From NCBI RefSeq assembly GCF_035582795.1, contig NC_134369.1, positions 55,490,001 through 55,554,000 on the forward strand: a DNA stretch of 64,000 bases, in the 5' to 3' direction. This DNA is from Mycteria americana (Eukaryota; Chordata; Aves; Ciconiiformes; Ciconiidae). The position numbers were made by a program, and so were the translations under genes. Shown here in pieces: positions 20,263-35,358 of the stretch. The notes beneath the pieces were generated by a model. It was not told where the DNA came from. It did not search any database and saw only the letters and a program-made list of their open reading frames with translations. The first letter of the stretch is position 1, and each line of letters begins with the position of its first letter.

Positions 20263-23200
20263 AAGAGGAGCTTGCTTGGTTATGCCGGCTCAGGACGGGC
20301 TTGTTTGGGGGTTGGCGTGTTGTGAGGCGGGAGTGGGGGAAGGCGCTGGGTAGGTACATCCGCGTCCCCGGTCCCCATTGCACTGCTTGGGGCGTTTGCG
20401 TTTGGTCCTGTTAGCTGCGTGGGAGACACTGTCCTGAGAGCGGGTTGTGATTTCGTTTTCAAGGAAGATGTGTTTTGAATCATATTAGACTTGTTCATCT
20501 CACTTAAGCCTCTCAGCCTGTTGTGTTTTGGAAGCAATCCGATATGTCTAAAGCAGTCCACATTTCCTTGAGACAGATCACACAAATCACTTTTCTCTCC
20601 ATTTCTTATTTACAGTAATTTCTGACTTGTTGCTTTTGAATGCTGTTGCTTCCCAACCATTGACACTGTATAACAAGGTGCTGATTTGCAATGCCGTGTC
20701 ACATACAACAGCTGTGTTCACGCAGAGTCTGATTCTGGTACATCAGACATCAATGAAATAAAATGTCTTCTGTTAATCCTTTATTCACATTCCAGTATTA
20801 TATATTTTTGTGTGTGTGTTTGTACGCATATATATAAAAAATGCACACATTTCCACAGTTTCCTGCAGAGAGATTGAGTTGAACTCTTTAAAGTTGATAA
20901 GAGCTTTCTACTATAAATTGTTTCAATACCAAACCTCGGTTTTGAGGCGGTTTGGGGATTGGCTTTCTTTGCAGAAATTAAAAATGCTGTCTAAGGGTTT
21001 CATAGTATCCCTTTGAAGGTGTTTTCCACAAAGCACTGCAGGTGTTCTGTTGAGGTATCTCCCTGCAGCATATGGTACACGCATAACTTCACCGAAAATG
21101 TCCATCCAGTTACTGCCTTTCCAGAAGTATTATATCAAGACTATAAATGTAGAAAGTCTGATCACGGAAGATGTATTCAAACTGAAAAATAATTGATTCA
21201 CTAACTTTTGTCACTTGATGGTAGAAGCCTCTCTATTGCAGAGGCAGTAAATGTTACATCAGCATAATACTAAACTACAAAAGGGAAAATAATGAAAATA
21301 CAAAATAAACTGATAAAGTTCATTGTTAAATTTTTGCATCTTTGTAACTCCTGGCTCCTTTGTACAACTAGTGGGGAGTGTCAGTTTTACTTCTTCTTTA
21401 CAAGGAGTAACAACTACTTCTGATTATTCTGTGTCCCAGATGTTACATTTTAAAGAGACTAGTACTATGTTTCATCCAGTGGCTCTACTAGCCCACACCT
21501 CGGACTAACTGTCCCTGGCAGCCTCAGAAGAGAGACTGAAATCTGACTCCACTCTGTTCCTCACTAGCACTCGGTGTGAGTGGAGCTGGCAATGAATCCA
21601 GTAGTTGCTAACAGTCTTGGTTTCAGATGTTCATAGCTTTACAAACTTTATCTGCTTATTTTCCTCAGGCTGAAACCTTCTCTTTTCTCCTTCTAAATTT
21701 CAGCTAAAACAGCTTTAAAGAATGACGTGATAACCCTAAAACATCAAACCAAGGTTAATGATCCATTGTGGTAGCTGCTGACTATGCATATAGCAAGACA
21801 CAGTGATTACCCCATATATTTAGGTATATTCAAGTTGTGACAGGGCTTGGAAGGTACTACTGCATGAACTGAAAGTTCATTGTTATCACTGAGGGACCCG
21901 CTGATTTTCTTGCACCTTGGAAAGAGTAACTGAGCAACATGGTCATTCCATTAAAATATTAAGATTTTTTACATAGCAGTCTCTCCAGTGTTAAAATATT
22001 TTTGCAGTGGGATTCTCGTGTCATATCCAGAAACAGCAGAGCAGCCCTACTGAATGCTTGGAAAGAATCCCACCTTTTGACAGACAAAAGAGCTATACTT
22101 GCACTGAAATCCTAAACCTCCTGTCAGTAGTCCATGAGTGCAAGACTATGCTCAAGTTTTCATTTCAGCTGAACTTTTGGGAGCAGTGGAGGATTAAACT
22201 TGGTCATGTGCTTGATTTAAGAGTGAGCCTACGTTCAGTGGAATGGTCCAGGCATAGTGGGCTGGTTTCATTACCTCCAATCACCTTTGTCTTTGAAGCA
22301 GTATCACATGGCTTTGTGGTTGTTTGTAAAAGGAGCAGTTTTGTCAGCCTTAAGGGTAGATAGGATTCACGGGTGGGTGGAAATATACAGGCTACATCTG
22401 TACCAGAAAATAAAGCAGATTAGGACTCGTTCTTTAGGTGTCAGGGCAAGTGGCATGACATAGTACGGCATAGCTTGCATGCACACAGCTACATTCTTTC
22501 CCCTTCAAAACAGGGTGGCCTTTTCCATGCTGCCTATGGGATTTATACAGATTGCAAACCGTTACTGAGCTATGCTAGCCCCCAACTTGTACGAGGACAT
22601 TGCCTGGGAGAGTACTAGTCAGGGGCCCAGCCATTCCCGAAAGCATGCCAGCAGTCAGAAGTATGGATAGTCATGTGCCAGGGCTCCAACTCTGCCTTTG
22701 TCCCATTTAAATCACTAACACAGACAGTCACAGAGTCAGATGAGGGAGGAAATTTGGCTTGAGCCTGCAGCCAAAGCAGGCATGTGAAAGTACAGAAACA
22801 ATGATGGGCTATAGACCCAGAGGGAGTACAGAATGGTCTATAAGAGATTCCTTTATAGTTTGGAGAAGTAAAACCACCCTTGCTATGTAAACTGGGCCTT
22901 TACAAATGCAGCCCTGAGTGCAATTTAACTGACTGAAAATGTTATTTGCATTTTAAATACTCATTGATGTGTGTGCTGTGACACTGAACAAAAAAAGACT
23001 ATTTGTATGATGTGCATTCAATAAATTACCTCTCCAATGTTAAAAATATTTGATGTAAAAACAATTAAAAACTACGGGGTGATGCAGAGCCACTCTCCCT
23101 CCACAGTGTAAATGCATTTTTTTTTAAGTAGCATTTTCATATTCATGTGTACGATAAGAGCAACCTGACAGGTCAATCAACCAACAGTTCAACATTTGGG

Positions 23201-25606
23201 CTGAGCGTGTGCTGAAAGTTTGGGAACATGAAGTAACAGAGTTCTAAAGATAGATGTCCCTTCTCTACCCCACAACACAACTGTTCAAAAATATGTGTAT
23301 TTACTTGCCATTCCTAATTGTGAAGAGAGGGAGGAAAAAATGTTGTGGGAAATACCCACATGGAAGGATATTATTGAACTTCATTTAAGAAAAAGCATCA
23401 CAACATTTCCTTTTTCTTTCTAAAAGAGGTGGTGTGCCAAGCTGGTTTGAGGGCTGAGGTGAAATTGAAATGCTCAGTGTACAGACTTCTGAGAGGAAAT
23501 GAGAGAGAGAGAAAGAAAGAAGAAAATGAGTGCTGTAGTTGCATACTTCCAGGGTGTCACTGCTTTACAGTGTTGAGGTACGTTCTTTCTGAAGGGGAGC
23601 TGCGTATGAAAAACATAGTTTCTATGGAGCTAAAGTTGGAGGCGTCTGGCGCTTTCTTATGGTCATTGAATTGTTACAGAAATAGGTGTTATTTTCAAAG
23701 TACAAGTGTTGGAAAGCCAGGTGATACAAAATGTTCCCCTTAATCACTCCACAGAGAACATTTGCACAGCAAGGGCAAAAGAGGATCAGATTTTGGAAAC
23801 CAAGAAATGAATTTAGGGAAGGACTCCCCATGAAAGACAGTCATGACATGAAACAGCTTTTGTGTGAGATTTGATACAGTATTAGTTCTAGTTTCTAGTT
23901 TACATATGTTCTCTGTGATTTTTTTTTAAATCTGCAACTGAACGTTTTGTGCTTGATAACTGTCAGAAAAGTAGATTGGGTAGGTAAATTTGCTGTTTAA
24001 AGCATTTTTGTATGAAACTGCTCTGGCCAACAGTTTTATCTCTCTAAAACCACTTAATGTCTTACCATGAAAGGAGAAGTTATGCTAAGCATCCAAGCCT
24101 AATAATTCTCTTAACGGAAGTGGTACAACTCTATCAGGAAATGGATTGTTTCTTGAAAGAGTGCATGTAAGTGAAGATGCGTTACTGATTCTAGGGTTAC
24201 ATCTTTGATTAAACTTAAGTCCTCTTTCAGTTAGTATTAATTTCTTCACTGAAAATTCATTTGTGTATTTTTTCTTCAGTTGCAGTACAGCTACAACTAC
24301 TATTCCAGGCAACACTTTCAAAAGTTTAATTGTTGAAAATCTACATGGCTATAAAAGAGAAACAATAAAAATATTTCTTATGTTACTTGGTTTCTGAGGT
24401 GGAAAAGGAAAATGAATGAACACTGTCCAGAGGGGAAAGGAAGCAGCACTGTTAAAACAGAAAGAGGGGTTTATTTCAATTTCTGATCTGCTTAAATGCT
24501 TAAGCTAGGCAGAGATGGAATTTCTAATCAATACAAAGAATTGAGTTTTGGATCCAAATCCTCACTCACTCACAATAATTTGAAATTATTTTCAAATTTG
24601 TTGGAGGAAACACAGAGGGCTGTTCTTCGTAATGGTATCATTAAACCTGAGTAATACTGACTGCAGTGTAACTAAACTCAAAATCCTTTTCAGAAGACTC
24701 ACATGTGAATTCTCACTATTTTGAAAATTGACTGTAAACTTTGGAGAAGGGGACTTTAGAAAGGAGAAGCTAATCGAGATGATCCGAAAGCTAGAGATGA
24801 GGAAATTAAAACTTTTAACTCAGCATGGAGACCATGAGTACATCCTGATAGTTGCAGAAGCCATGCATCTGCTTTCCACCCCCAAAGAAGGAAGCAAAAA
24901 CATGAGAAAAAAAGTTATTAAATGGCAGAGCTTAAAGGTATGCATCGTAGTTCTTAAAGAGAGCCTACGGAAAAGGAGGTAAGTGAAAAGAAGTGCCCCA
25001 TAAAATGAAGGGGGAAAGCAGTTTTTGAAAAGCATAGATGAAAAATAAGAAGTTCATTTCCACAACTGTTTTTCTAGTGACCTATTTAAAGATACTGCAT
25101 CTGTTAAATTACCATAGCGCAAAAAAGAGTTTTATTGAAGTGAACCATATTGCAGAGATTCCTTTTTTCCTTTTCCCTTTACCTTGACGAAGGTTGTATG
25201 GTTATTGATTTTGAACCTACTCCTTTAAATTTAAAAAGATAAGATGCTCCCATGAATTGAAATAACAGAAGAGAAAATCCTGAAACAGGTGAATAAATTA
25301 AGAGAAATATATTCCAGACTCAGGTGGTGTATCTCCTGGAGTTTAGCAGGAACTTAGAGCTCCTCAGAAAAAAATACAAAAGCTCCCATTAGTTTCAAGT
25401 ACTATATCAGGTGACTGGAAGGCACCTCTTAACATAGTGTAATATAATATTATGTAATACAATATGATTTAATATAAGCAGCATTACAACTGAAAACTTC
25501 TTTAAAAGGACTAGGGAAATGTTTTGACAAAAGATTTGAAAGATTAGCCTTAGTTTTAAAGAATGAAAACAAAATAATTTTATTTTAAAAATAAAAATAT
25601 AAAACC

Positions 25607-25670
25607 AGTAGATAAACATGATTATAAAAGTAGATAAACATGATTATAAAAACAGTAGACAAACATGATT
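25607..25670. repeat. Short tandem repeat, unit about 22-25 bp, nearly 3 copies
   Basis: Units of AGTAGATAAACATGATTATA-type sequence start at 25607, 25629 and 25654. The third copy has one substitution (GACAAACATG) and is truncated. AT-rich, in the non-coding stretch upstream of DGLUCY exon 1. Confidence 0.85.
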
Positions 25671-28600
25671 CCATGAACACACACCAGATATAAAATACTA
25701 CTGTGAAAAACCAGGTAGTAAACCCAGTATCTATAATAATAAATTACAAATTTTCAATACGTCAAAAAAAACGGGGATTTTTAACTGAAGTTGCATAATT
25801 GACACTGGCACTGTAAACTGTATGACTTGGGACTAGAGCTAATCAGTAACTGGTACTCAGCAATTCTATCATTTTCTTACTGTTTTTTCTTAAATTTTTC
25901 GTGCCATACCGATTTATTGAGATACAGGATACAGACTAGGGTATGTCTAGCTCAGCTTTCCGTCTCCAGCACTGGCCGATAGCAGCTCTGTGGTGTCACG
26001 ACAAACTGTGGTAACTTCTAAGATTTAACTATGCAGCCTATGAATAAAGACCTCCATTTGTTTGCTTTGACTTTGCCACTTGCTAGTTTCATCCGATGAC
26101 CCATAATGATTTACTTAAAAAGGAGAGTGAAGAATTGTTACCTTTTATCTCCTCCATGCTTTTGGTGGATCTGCCCTTATTTCATGGGCAAACCCAGCAC
26201 CTGAAGCGCTAGTCCCCCCGCCTCAAAATGTCCAGTAAAATATTTGCTGTAGGTACAGGTTATGCACCAGGCACTAGCAGTTTTTTTGAGCTTTCAGTAA
26301 TCCATGCACAGCCTCATTTCTTTCATTTTTCTTCGGTAAAGGGCTTATAGGGGAAACCTAGGTTATTTAGATGTTAGAACCCTCAGTTTCAATACAACTC
26401 TTTTCTCTTCTAATGTAAAGTGTTTGCTGTGACAGGCTTTCAAGAGGATATCAAAACCCCAGTTGGTCAGAAGGCATTTTACGCTCCTTTTGTAAATTCC
26501 TCAGGATTTGCATTTTCTCTGAAGTGTTAGACTGCTACGCAAAGAAATGTCCCATTAAGCAATTTTCTCTTGGCTCTCATTTAGAAAGTCTGGCTAAGAG
26601 TGAGGTTTGGCATCCTCCTCCTTACATCATGTCACATTCAAAGTTACTTTTCTGTTGTGACTGCTTGTTAACATATTGATGGGGAACTTTACAGCAGTGC
26701 AGATTATTGACATTGTAAATAACTCCATTAACTCTGAGCTCCTTCAACCCCGTCACCCCCCAGCATTTTCTGGGATTTAATGAAGATTTACACTAATACC
26801 ACATCTCTCTCCAGCTTCAAAAGAACACATTCCTATTCAACCAGATTTTATTACACCAAATCCACCATGTCATTACAGAAACTCCGTAGTAAGTGATTTG
26901 CTTCCCATTGGACTTGGTGTTGCCTTCCTAAGACTCTAGGGAGATGCATCTTCAAAATGGGAAGTCCAATGAGGCGAACCCCACAGATTCTTAGAATTAC
27001 TTGTAATATCCAGAGAAGTTAGGGAATGACTTCAGCTTAATCACTCGTTCTCTGAGTAATATATAACTGCAACGTGGCCTTACGATGTCTTTCCATTATT
27101 TTCCTAAGCCTTTAGATAATAAATTGGTTAAACTGTTCCCTGTTAGACAATATTTTTCTTTAGAGAGCTATGTGATTGAAGACAGTGGACAAACGTGAGG
27201 TACTGGTTTGGTTTATACATAAGACAAAATAATTGCTTTTGGATAGCAAGTACCAAAGCAACAGAATTATATATCATTTGGGGTTGGCTGTGAACCCCCC
27301 TGCAGTCCCGGAGCGCTATCCTGTGATGGGTATATAGGGAGGAAATGAAGGGGATTTCTGCAAAAATCATGAGTCTCTCCCTGCTTTTGACAAACACAGA
27401 GCGAGTGTTAATCCCTTATTTAATCTTGTGTTTCAAGCCAGACCACAGCCATGCTTTCTGTAGCCTTTTATGTACCCTCTCTGCCTTCAGATATCCCATG
27501 AAAAACTGATCATTCTTCCTCTAAGGCAACAGTTGCCTAATCTTCCCAGTGCCTCTCTTTGCAGAAGTAAATGCCTTCTCACCCCACCCACACGCCCCAG
27601 GAGAGCAGCTTCCCCCCACTCCCTGCCTCTGCTACAGTAGCAGCAACATTCATTTGGCTTCGATTACAGAGTCAAGGATGTTATTGTCAGAGTTGCAGGT
27701 GATGCTGCGCATCTGCACATCATCGCTCGTCTTCCTTTTAGTGCTTTTACCTCTCTGGGTTGAAGCTTCACAATAAACAATAAAACCAAAACATTTAAAG
27801 AAAGTCCGCCTATCCATCTTATTAATAATCTTACTATCCCCTGTTCATAGAATGTTCATTGCTAATCTTTAGCTATTTACTTTGGAGAGGCTTATCTCTT
27901 GTCTTGCCTGGTTATTTGCTTGTCTTGCATCTACCTATTAAGTCCACATATTCATGCAGTAAATATCCCAGCAGTCAAGTTACCTGCAATATTCATAAGC
28001 TGTTTCAAAGAAGACACAAATGTATTCTGATTTATTACAAAAAAGATCTAATGAATTAATTCTAAATGTTACTTTATAGGTGCTATTGAGGTTATTTTCA
28101 GCAGCATTTTCAATCTACAATTGAAAACATATGCTTATGGTTTTAGTCACAGGACGAGTGTTCAGTGGAGGTAAGAGATTACGTCATACTGCCGTAACAC
28201 TGAGGAGCGCTTGCTATAGCTTGGCACTCCTTTGTGTTGAGCAATATATAGAGACCCAGAACAAAAAGGTGCCCCCCAAATTTTCTCATTAATGGGCTAT
28301 GACAAAAGCCCTTAGAGCACAACTGAAAACTGTGAAAACGTTGACTTTTTCACTGAAGCTGATAATTACTGTAAAGTACAGAAATTGGTTGTCCATCAAA
28401 AATACATGTCTATCGGGAACAAAATGGGCCATCTAAGAGCATGGTATCATCTCTATTCCTGTTTATTTTTAAGAAAGACATTTGAGATGTGTGACTTCTG
28501 CAGAGCTCATGAACCCAAGGTCACTGAAGTTAGATGCATGTCTGTTAATATTCGTAGCTATTTTTAATATACATAGATTATATCCTAAACAATGCCTGCT

Positions 28601-31600
28601 TAATACACTTTGTTTTGCATATTTTCTTTTGTATACTTAGTAACCATGGAAAAGTCACATACAGATCATTCTATTCTTTGAACTATAAGATATTAATTTT
28701 GGACTGGCTTTTATTCTGTTAAATTTATGCAGTCTTGAAATAACTCTCTTTAACTGAGAACAGTTTGTTTTATGTGATCAACCATGAAATGAAGACATAT
28801 ATATTTTATATATATGCACACACCTTTTTTTTGCCAAGAGTTTGAAACCAAGTACTGATCGCAATAGTTTCCTTATTCAAAAGGAGTGGAAAATATTGTG
28901 TAATATTCTCCAAACTGAAGCTGGATCTACTCAGAATGCTTATTTTTGAAACTTTCCAGTAAATGGGAAAAAAAAAAAGCATGTTTATTGTTTGATCAGG
29001 AGGACACAGATTCGCTAATTTTTATATATGGTTTCCTATTCTTTTATATGCCTTCTGATAAACTATATTTTCGATGTCAAGCAAGAAAGTCTCACTTCTT
29101 TCCAGTCTTGCATTTTCATGCTCCAGTGACCTTGCATTGTTTCCAACAATTTTCCCATGGACACAATGGTTGTATATCTCATATATCTGCAGTTCGAAGT
29201 GCTTAATAAATTCAAAATTAGCCTTGTATACCAAACTTCCTGTGTCAAAGTCGGTTAATTTACAAAGACAAGTATTATGAGAATAGAGAAGAGATTTCCA
29301 TTAGGGAAATCTATCAGTAGAGAATGGAGTTTGAAAATCATTAGCTACCATCGTATTTTCAAATGTTTTAGTAGTAGTAACTTTTTTTTTTTTTCAATAG
29401 CAGTCTTTTACTGCTCCATCAGTCTGACTGGAAATTGTAGCAGTAGCAGAAACTGATGCCTGTTCATCTTCCTTTTAGCTGATTAAAATCCTCTCTCTTC
29501 TTTCTGTAGTGAGAAAAACCTTCAGCCTATATTCAAATGATAATGTTCTTCCATCTTTGCATATTATTAAAAATACTCCCTGATAGGTATGATGTAGCAT
29601 TATATCATACAATATACCCTGCTCTATATGATTTTTGTTAGTTTTTTATTTCCAAGTAGCTGAGCAATTATCCATTCTGTAGATTTATCTTTTTCTGTCC
29701 AGAAGTGCTGATCCTAAATACTCACTCCATTTTCAAAATTCTAGGTGGTCCCAAAAGTGTGTCTTCATTCTAATTATATTAAAAGAGAAGCTAGCTAAAT
29801 AGGCCTAGGTTTGAACCAAACTCACTACTCCCTTTCCCCCACAATCAAAACTCCACATATTTGACTAATCTTTTGGAGACAAAACCCATAGATTTTCACA
29901 GTTCCGTTTTTGTAAATGTGAGTGCTCTATTTTAATTGTACATTTAGACTTGGAGCCCATTAATGCAAGCTGATGAGTGCTTTTAATTTGTCTTGTCTTT
30001 TTTCACTGCATATACTGTGTAGTCTGCCCCTTCTTTGGGAGAAGATATTGCTGGTAACAGCTAATTAATTGTATTTGGAACACTCTTCTAAGATGCTTGT
30101 CTCAAGGGGATATATATTTATGGAATTAAGATTAAAGGAATGTCTGTGTTTGTAGATTGCATTCTAGTATAAAGACAGTTTAGTTACTTTTAAATACATT
30201 AGCTTTGGAACTGGAATCCTAATAAAACAATCCATGCAAAATTCTTGGCTTTTGCATCTAGGCAGTTCCCCAAGTAAGTTAATTTAGGAGGTAGCTACTG
30301 GAATCCATATGATATGCTGCAAACTGCAGTTATATGGGATAAAGTCCACTTGGCTATCAGTTTTTACATTAACCTCTACAAACAAAGAAATAACCCTTAG
30401 CTCCAAAGTTCCTGAACCACAGGTCACAGAATGCTGGAAGGATATACCAGCTAAGTTTTGTCAAGGTTTGCTCTGATTTTAAACTCTTCCTTAGGTATGC
30501 ATTATTGGCCACTATCAAAGTCAGGATGCTGGGCTTGATGTAGCTTTAATCCTATCTTCTGAAGAATACTGTTGTAATAATGTTTTGAATTATTTGGACT
30601 TTATTCATGCATTAATCCACACCACGAAACTCTTAAGGCACTGTAATGTAATGGAAGGTGAAAATCCATTTCAGAGAAGGAAGAAAATTCAGCCAGATCA
30701 AAACTTAATGCTCAAACAAGCCAAGAGTCTTTTCCCATTTGAAAACAAAATAAAACAAAACTTAGCACACTCTCCATACTTAGGGTATATAATAAGTTAT
30801 GTGAAAAAAATCCAAGAACAAAAATGGTTATTCAAAACTTAATATCTTAAAGCACCTCTTAAATAGAAGCTATAGAATTTTAAGGTACATTATTGCAATT
30901 GCCTATCTGGCATGTATACAGAAAACAGAAAAAAAGGATCAATAGTTGCTAAGCAGACAAAAAAAGAGCTAAACCTTATTTCCAAACTGTATGGTTCATC
31001 AATACTAATTATAACTTATTTTATATCAAGGGTGTTAGCTTGTTCCATACACATGTGTTTATAAAAAGCATGTGTCTTGCTTATATCCTTTTCTGTCCTT
31101 ACTTTAAAATAACTATTCTGTCACATCTTTCTTTACTCAGATCTGTGTATAGTATATGGCTTGTATGCAAACACTTATGCAGATGAAGTACAATACAGCA
31201 AATGTTTAAGCACTTTATCTGTCCTTGAACTCAATAGGACTACTTATCCACTTATCTCTGTTACTTATATTCACAGAAGTACTATAGGTTTGAGTCCTTA
31301 AACTGTAAGCTCTGAGACAAGGTTTTGTGCATATTACCTCAACCATATCTGGGAACAAAACCTTATATAAATAAATAAACAAAAAATAGTAATAGCTTAA
31401 ATTTTGTTCTATGTTGTTTCTATACAAAATATGGGCTCAAATCTCTATTAAAATGGAATTTTGGAAGGAGAACACACCAAGATACACCAATCTCTGTAGC
31501 TTATTTACATTTTTAAAATATAAAATGAGGCGATAGATGGGTAAGACATTTTCAGCCCTTACCTTCTTATTGTTTGGTAATGAAAACCAAAATGATGACA

Positions 31601-31999
31601 TTAACATCTCTTTCAAGTCAGCTAACTGATGCTGCAGCATTATGAGTCATCTCTTTAACACCGAGCTGCTTTTTTAAAAAAACTTACCTTAATGGTGATA
31701 AAAGGTTTGAGGGTGATAGGCCTGCAGGTCTTACTCTATTTACCCACGGAACATAGGGAAAAGCAGTAAAAGTTCAGGATTAGTTCTATGAGCTAGAAAG
31801 GTGAACTGTGTATTTTCTCTGCTGAAGCCTGCACATGAAGGCAGCAGTGTGAGATATTCGCTCTGTCTGCTGTAACTGCATTGAACACAGTAGTGTATTG
31901 TATAAGCCACTGAATAACTGAGTGACAGCATTTAGTCATGCAATGCCTGATCTAGTCTGTAACTGGAAACTTATATGAGAACTTCTTTGCGTGACCTGT

Positions 32000-34420
32000 G
32001 TTAGGACCCAAGCCTAAGAGAGCTCCTAAACTTCTCCCTTGCACTTGCTGCACGGCCATGGTGCTGCTGGCCCCAGTGGTGGCACTCTGAGGATACCATG
32101 AGAGACTGACTGCATCAGAACCATCCACATGCTGTGGGGTCAGGCTGTCCAGGACAGTTTGATAAGGGCCTGTATCCTTCCCTCAATTCAGAAGTGTAAG
32201 GGAATTGGGGATTTCCTTTTCAGCACACAATGCTTCAGTTCAAGCCCATCTTTCTTCTAGACAGGAGGCACCATTGCAGCCGATGGCTATAGGGTAACTC
32301 GTTCTCTGCTTCTTCAAGGATTATTCTGGTGGATGAAGACAGTTGCCCAATGGGATTACATCATATGCTGGTTTTGAATGACTGTTACGGGTTCAGAAAT
32401 GGAGAGGGCAACTGGAGGCACACTGGTACTCTGCAGCACCAACACACCACTTGCAGAACCTCTCTTCCCATGGTCAGTGTGATTGGCATTTGTCTATAAA
32501 ACTAGTTCATTCCTGATTCCTACAGATGACTGGACAATCAGGTCAGTGTAGCAACACTCTCATTTGCTTGGTTAAACTGCCACATCATCCAGGTCTTCCA
32601 TCCCCCATGTTACAGCCAAGCTGAAGTCCTCAAAGGTTCACGTGGCATAGAGTCTCATACTGTCTCTGTATAGGCAGGGGAAGAAGATCTATGCATGACG
32701 TACAGATCTTCATTTGGGTCCCACCACAAGGCGCTTTGACTGTTCAGGATTATAACTCGCTAATCCTGCAAGTTCTTGTTGACAAGTTCAAGGATGGTGA
32801 GCATTGTCATTGATGATTTATGGGCTCTGTGATGCAGTATCATTACATACTAAATAAGTATGTAACATCTGTGGTTTCTAGAGCTTGGGCATCTTCACTA
32901 GGGACAAAGCAGCACTCTCTTCTCCATAGGGATTGTGGTCATTGTCAGCCTTACAGTATATGTCTGATTATTGATATTACTGCTTATCACTGTTCCTTTT
33001 CATCATGCTGCTCTACTCAGCGTTGGTCAGTCAGGCCCTGAGCTCTTGCAGGTGGAGTGCAAATCTGTCTGCAGGTGCCTGGCTGCACCAAACAGACCAT
33101 CAAGGGCAGTTTCCAGATCATCATGACAACTATAGTTGCCACATAGTACCATAGTTGTCAGGTATGCAGTAATGAAAACAGTAATGCAGCCATAACTTCT
33201 CTGAAACTTCAAGGAGCCTTTCCAGTTGGAACGGATGCTGCAGAACAAAGCTGCCCAGGCATCCTTGATGCAGATTAACATTTAATATGTGGGCAGCGTG
33301 GATGCTCCAAGATAAAATAGCAGTCCAAGAGCACACCATTTGCCATCACATAGCACAGTTGCTAACAGCACTTTATCTACACTTACTCCTGGAAGTTGCA
33401 GTGAGGTGTTCTTGCAGAGCCTGCCACTGATTCACTTGGTTATCCAAATAGCACTGCATAAGCCAGGAGTTCCATCAGGGAAATGATGCTCAGTCCTTTT
33501 GAGCTGGTCACAGTACTTCTTGGTCTAAGAGCTGAAGGAAGCAGTGGAACAACGAAAGCCAGTATCTGTCCATCACAGTTATTTGTGGAGGCAAAGATGT
33601 TTGTGCTTGGTAGTCTTTGGAGAGGTACAATTCACTGGAGGTTCCCCAGACACAGACTACTGACACCCACATTTCAAGGACACTATCTTTGTGTAAATAC
33701 ATAGGCTGCAGTCATTCCTTCAGTGACCATATCTGAGGAGAATTGCTTGGTGAGGAGCGATGGATGCAGTGACTTAGCACCTGCTGGCAGACACGAGAAC
33801 CCAAAAGAAAGGGCATAATCCTGGGGGTAGCCTGAAAGACCTGACAGCAGGACCACGGCATGTTTTTTTGGGAGCATGGTACTATTTTTACGGCATGTAG
33901 GGAGCAGAACATCACTCACCTGCTTACCTCCAGATGGAATTCCTTGGGAGGAACGGGCACCCTGTCAGCCCTGTGACCATGCATGACGTGACTGGGTGTA
34001 ACCTAGGCGGTGACATACTTTCTTATCAAAATAAGCACCTGTGGCTGCTGCCTTGCAAACAAAGCAGCACAAGTCACTGTACTTTGTCCTGTGAACTTCC
34101 ACTTTCATTCTGCATGAGTACGACTGGGAAGAAAAATTTTCATCACTTCAGGAATTTTTGTCCAGCCGATGCTCATCACCTTGGCTCCAAGGCGCAGTAC
34201 TCCGCTAGCTGGCCAGTGCTGCCTGCGGGGTGGGGAGAGCTGACATTGGTGGCCTGCAGGCAAGGTCCTCCTGCACCCTTGGGCTGTCGCAGTGCCAGAA
34301 GAGGCCAGGATAGAGAACTGGTGGCTGGACCCAGCCCAGAGAATTGTGGAGCAATTCTAAAGATCTTCTGTAGCTCAGTGTAGATTGGGAGACTATATTT
34401 AAATGCCACCCTCATGTTTT
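32000..34420. other. Unidentified patch, richer in G+C, possibly a decayed repeat or retrocopy
   Basis: This part of the long non-coding stretch has more G+C and more medium-length open frames on both strands than its surroundings (for example 33934-34383 plus, 33683-33919 minus, 33027-33281 minus). Read on the minus strand, frames hand over to one another with stops between, as in a decayed coding copy. I could not assign it to a protein or transposon family. No poly-A tail or terminal repeat is obvious. Confidence 0.3.
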
Positions 34421-35300
34421 TTTTCAATTTCTTGAAGTTGAATAAGCACTTCTTGTCATCTTATACAAAAACAACCTCTGGTAGATCACTTGCTGTCTCT
34501 TCTTACTGCAGCTGGTGAGCATTCCTGACAGCAAAGTCAAAGGCATGAAAGTGGCGTTTTTAAATCTCGATAAAGGTCCTTGTCTCCTCTTACGTGTGTA
34601 CCTTATCTTGCCAAAAGTGCATGTAAATGAGGTGGCTGTTCTAAAGCTTGTTGGTCATGTGTTTTTGTAAGATGATGGGGCAGGGTATGCAGGTATTAGG
34701 ATATGACCCAAGGGGTTGGAAGGGTGCGTGAAGTCATGAGGCCTCATCCTTTGCAGGGTAAAAAGGCCTAAGCAACCGAGATCTTGCGTAGATTGTGCCC
34801 ATGCAAGGGCAGGGTCCCAGTGTGAACTACTCTCTAGTCTCTGCCCATATTTCTCCACCTGAGAAACAATTTATTTTGTCCCAGAGCAGAAGCTGAGTGT
34901 AAAATAATACAAATGCAGTGGTGGAAGTTCAGGGAGTCTGTGCAAGACGACGCACTTACACGCAGCGCTGTCTGCAATGGCTGCTTTGGAACTGGTAATT
35001 GCTTTCTGTTATTTGTTCTTAATATACCGGCAGAAACTACACATTGTGTGTCTTTTTTGCAAGTAAACAAGATTGCATCAAAGATACATTGATTCCATCA
35101 TCGCTTTCTCATCCTGACATAATCTGCAGGATCTTGAGTATAGGCTAGCTGCTTTAAGCAGCAGAGAGAACACTAATGGAAACTAATTTAAATTTCTATT
35201 TGCAGCCCTCGTCTAAATGTGCGTAAACTTCAAAGGCAAATACCCTGTATTTCAAATGTAAAGTTAAATCTTAATTTGCTGGATGAGCCACTGTCTGAAA

Positions 35301-35358
35301 ATACACAAAGCACTTCCTCTTTGGAATGATACACAAAGCACTTCTGTGCTTTGAAATG
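35301..35358. repeat. 28-bp tandem duplication with hairpin
   Basis: ATACACAAAGCACTTC begins copies at 35301 and 35329; each ends in a TTTGRAATG sequence. The second copy contains AAAGCACTTCTGTGCTTT, a palindrome with a 6-bp stem. Confidence 0.8.

Noticed and set aside
24728..24982. Lys-rich 84-codon frame on the plus strand
   Set aside because: Low complexity, no family similarity, no splice or promoter context. Likely chance.
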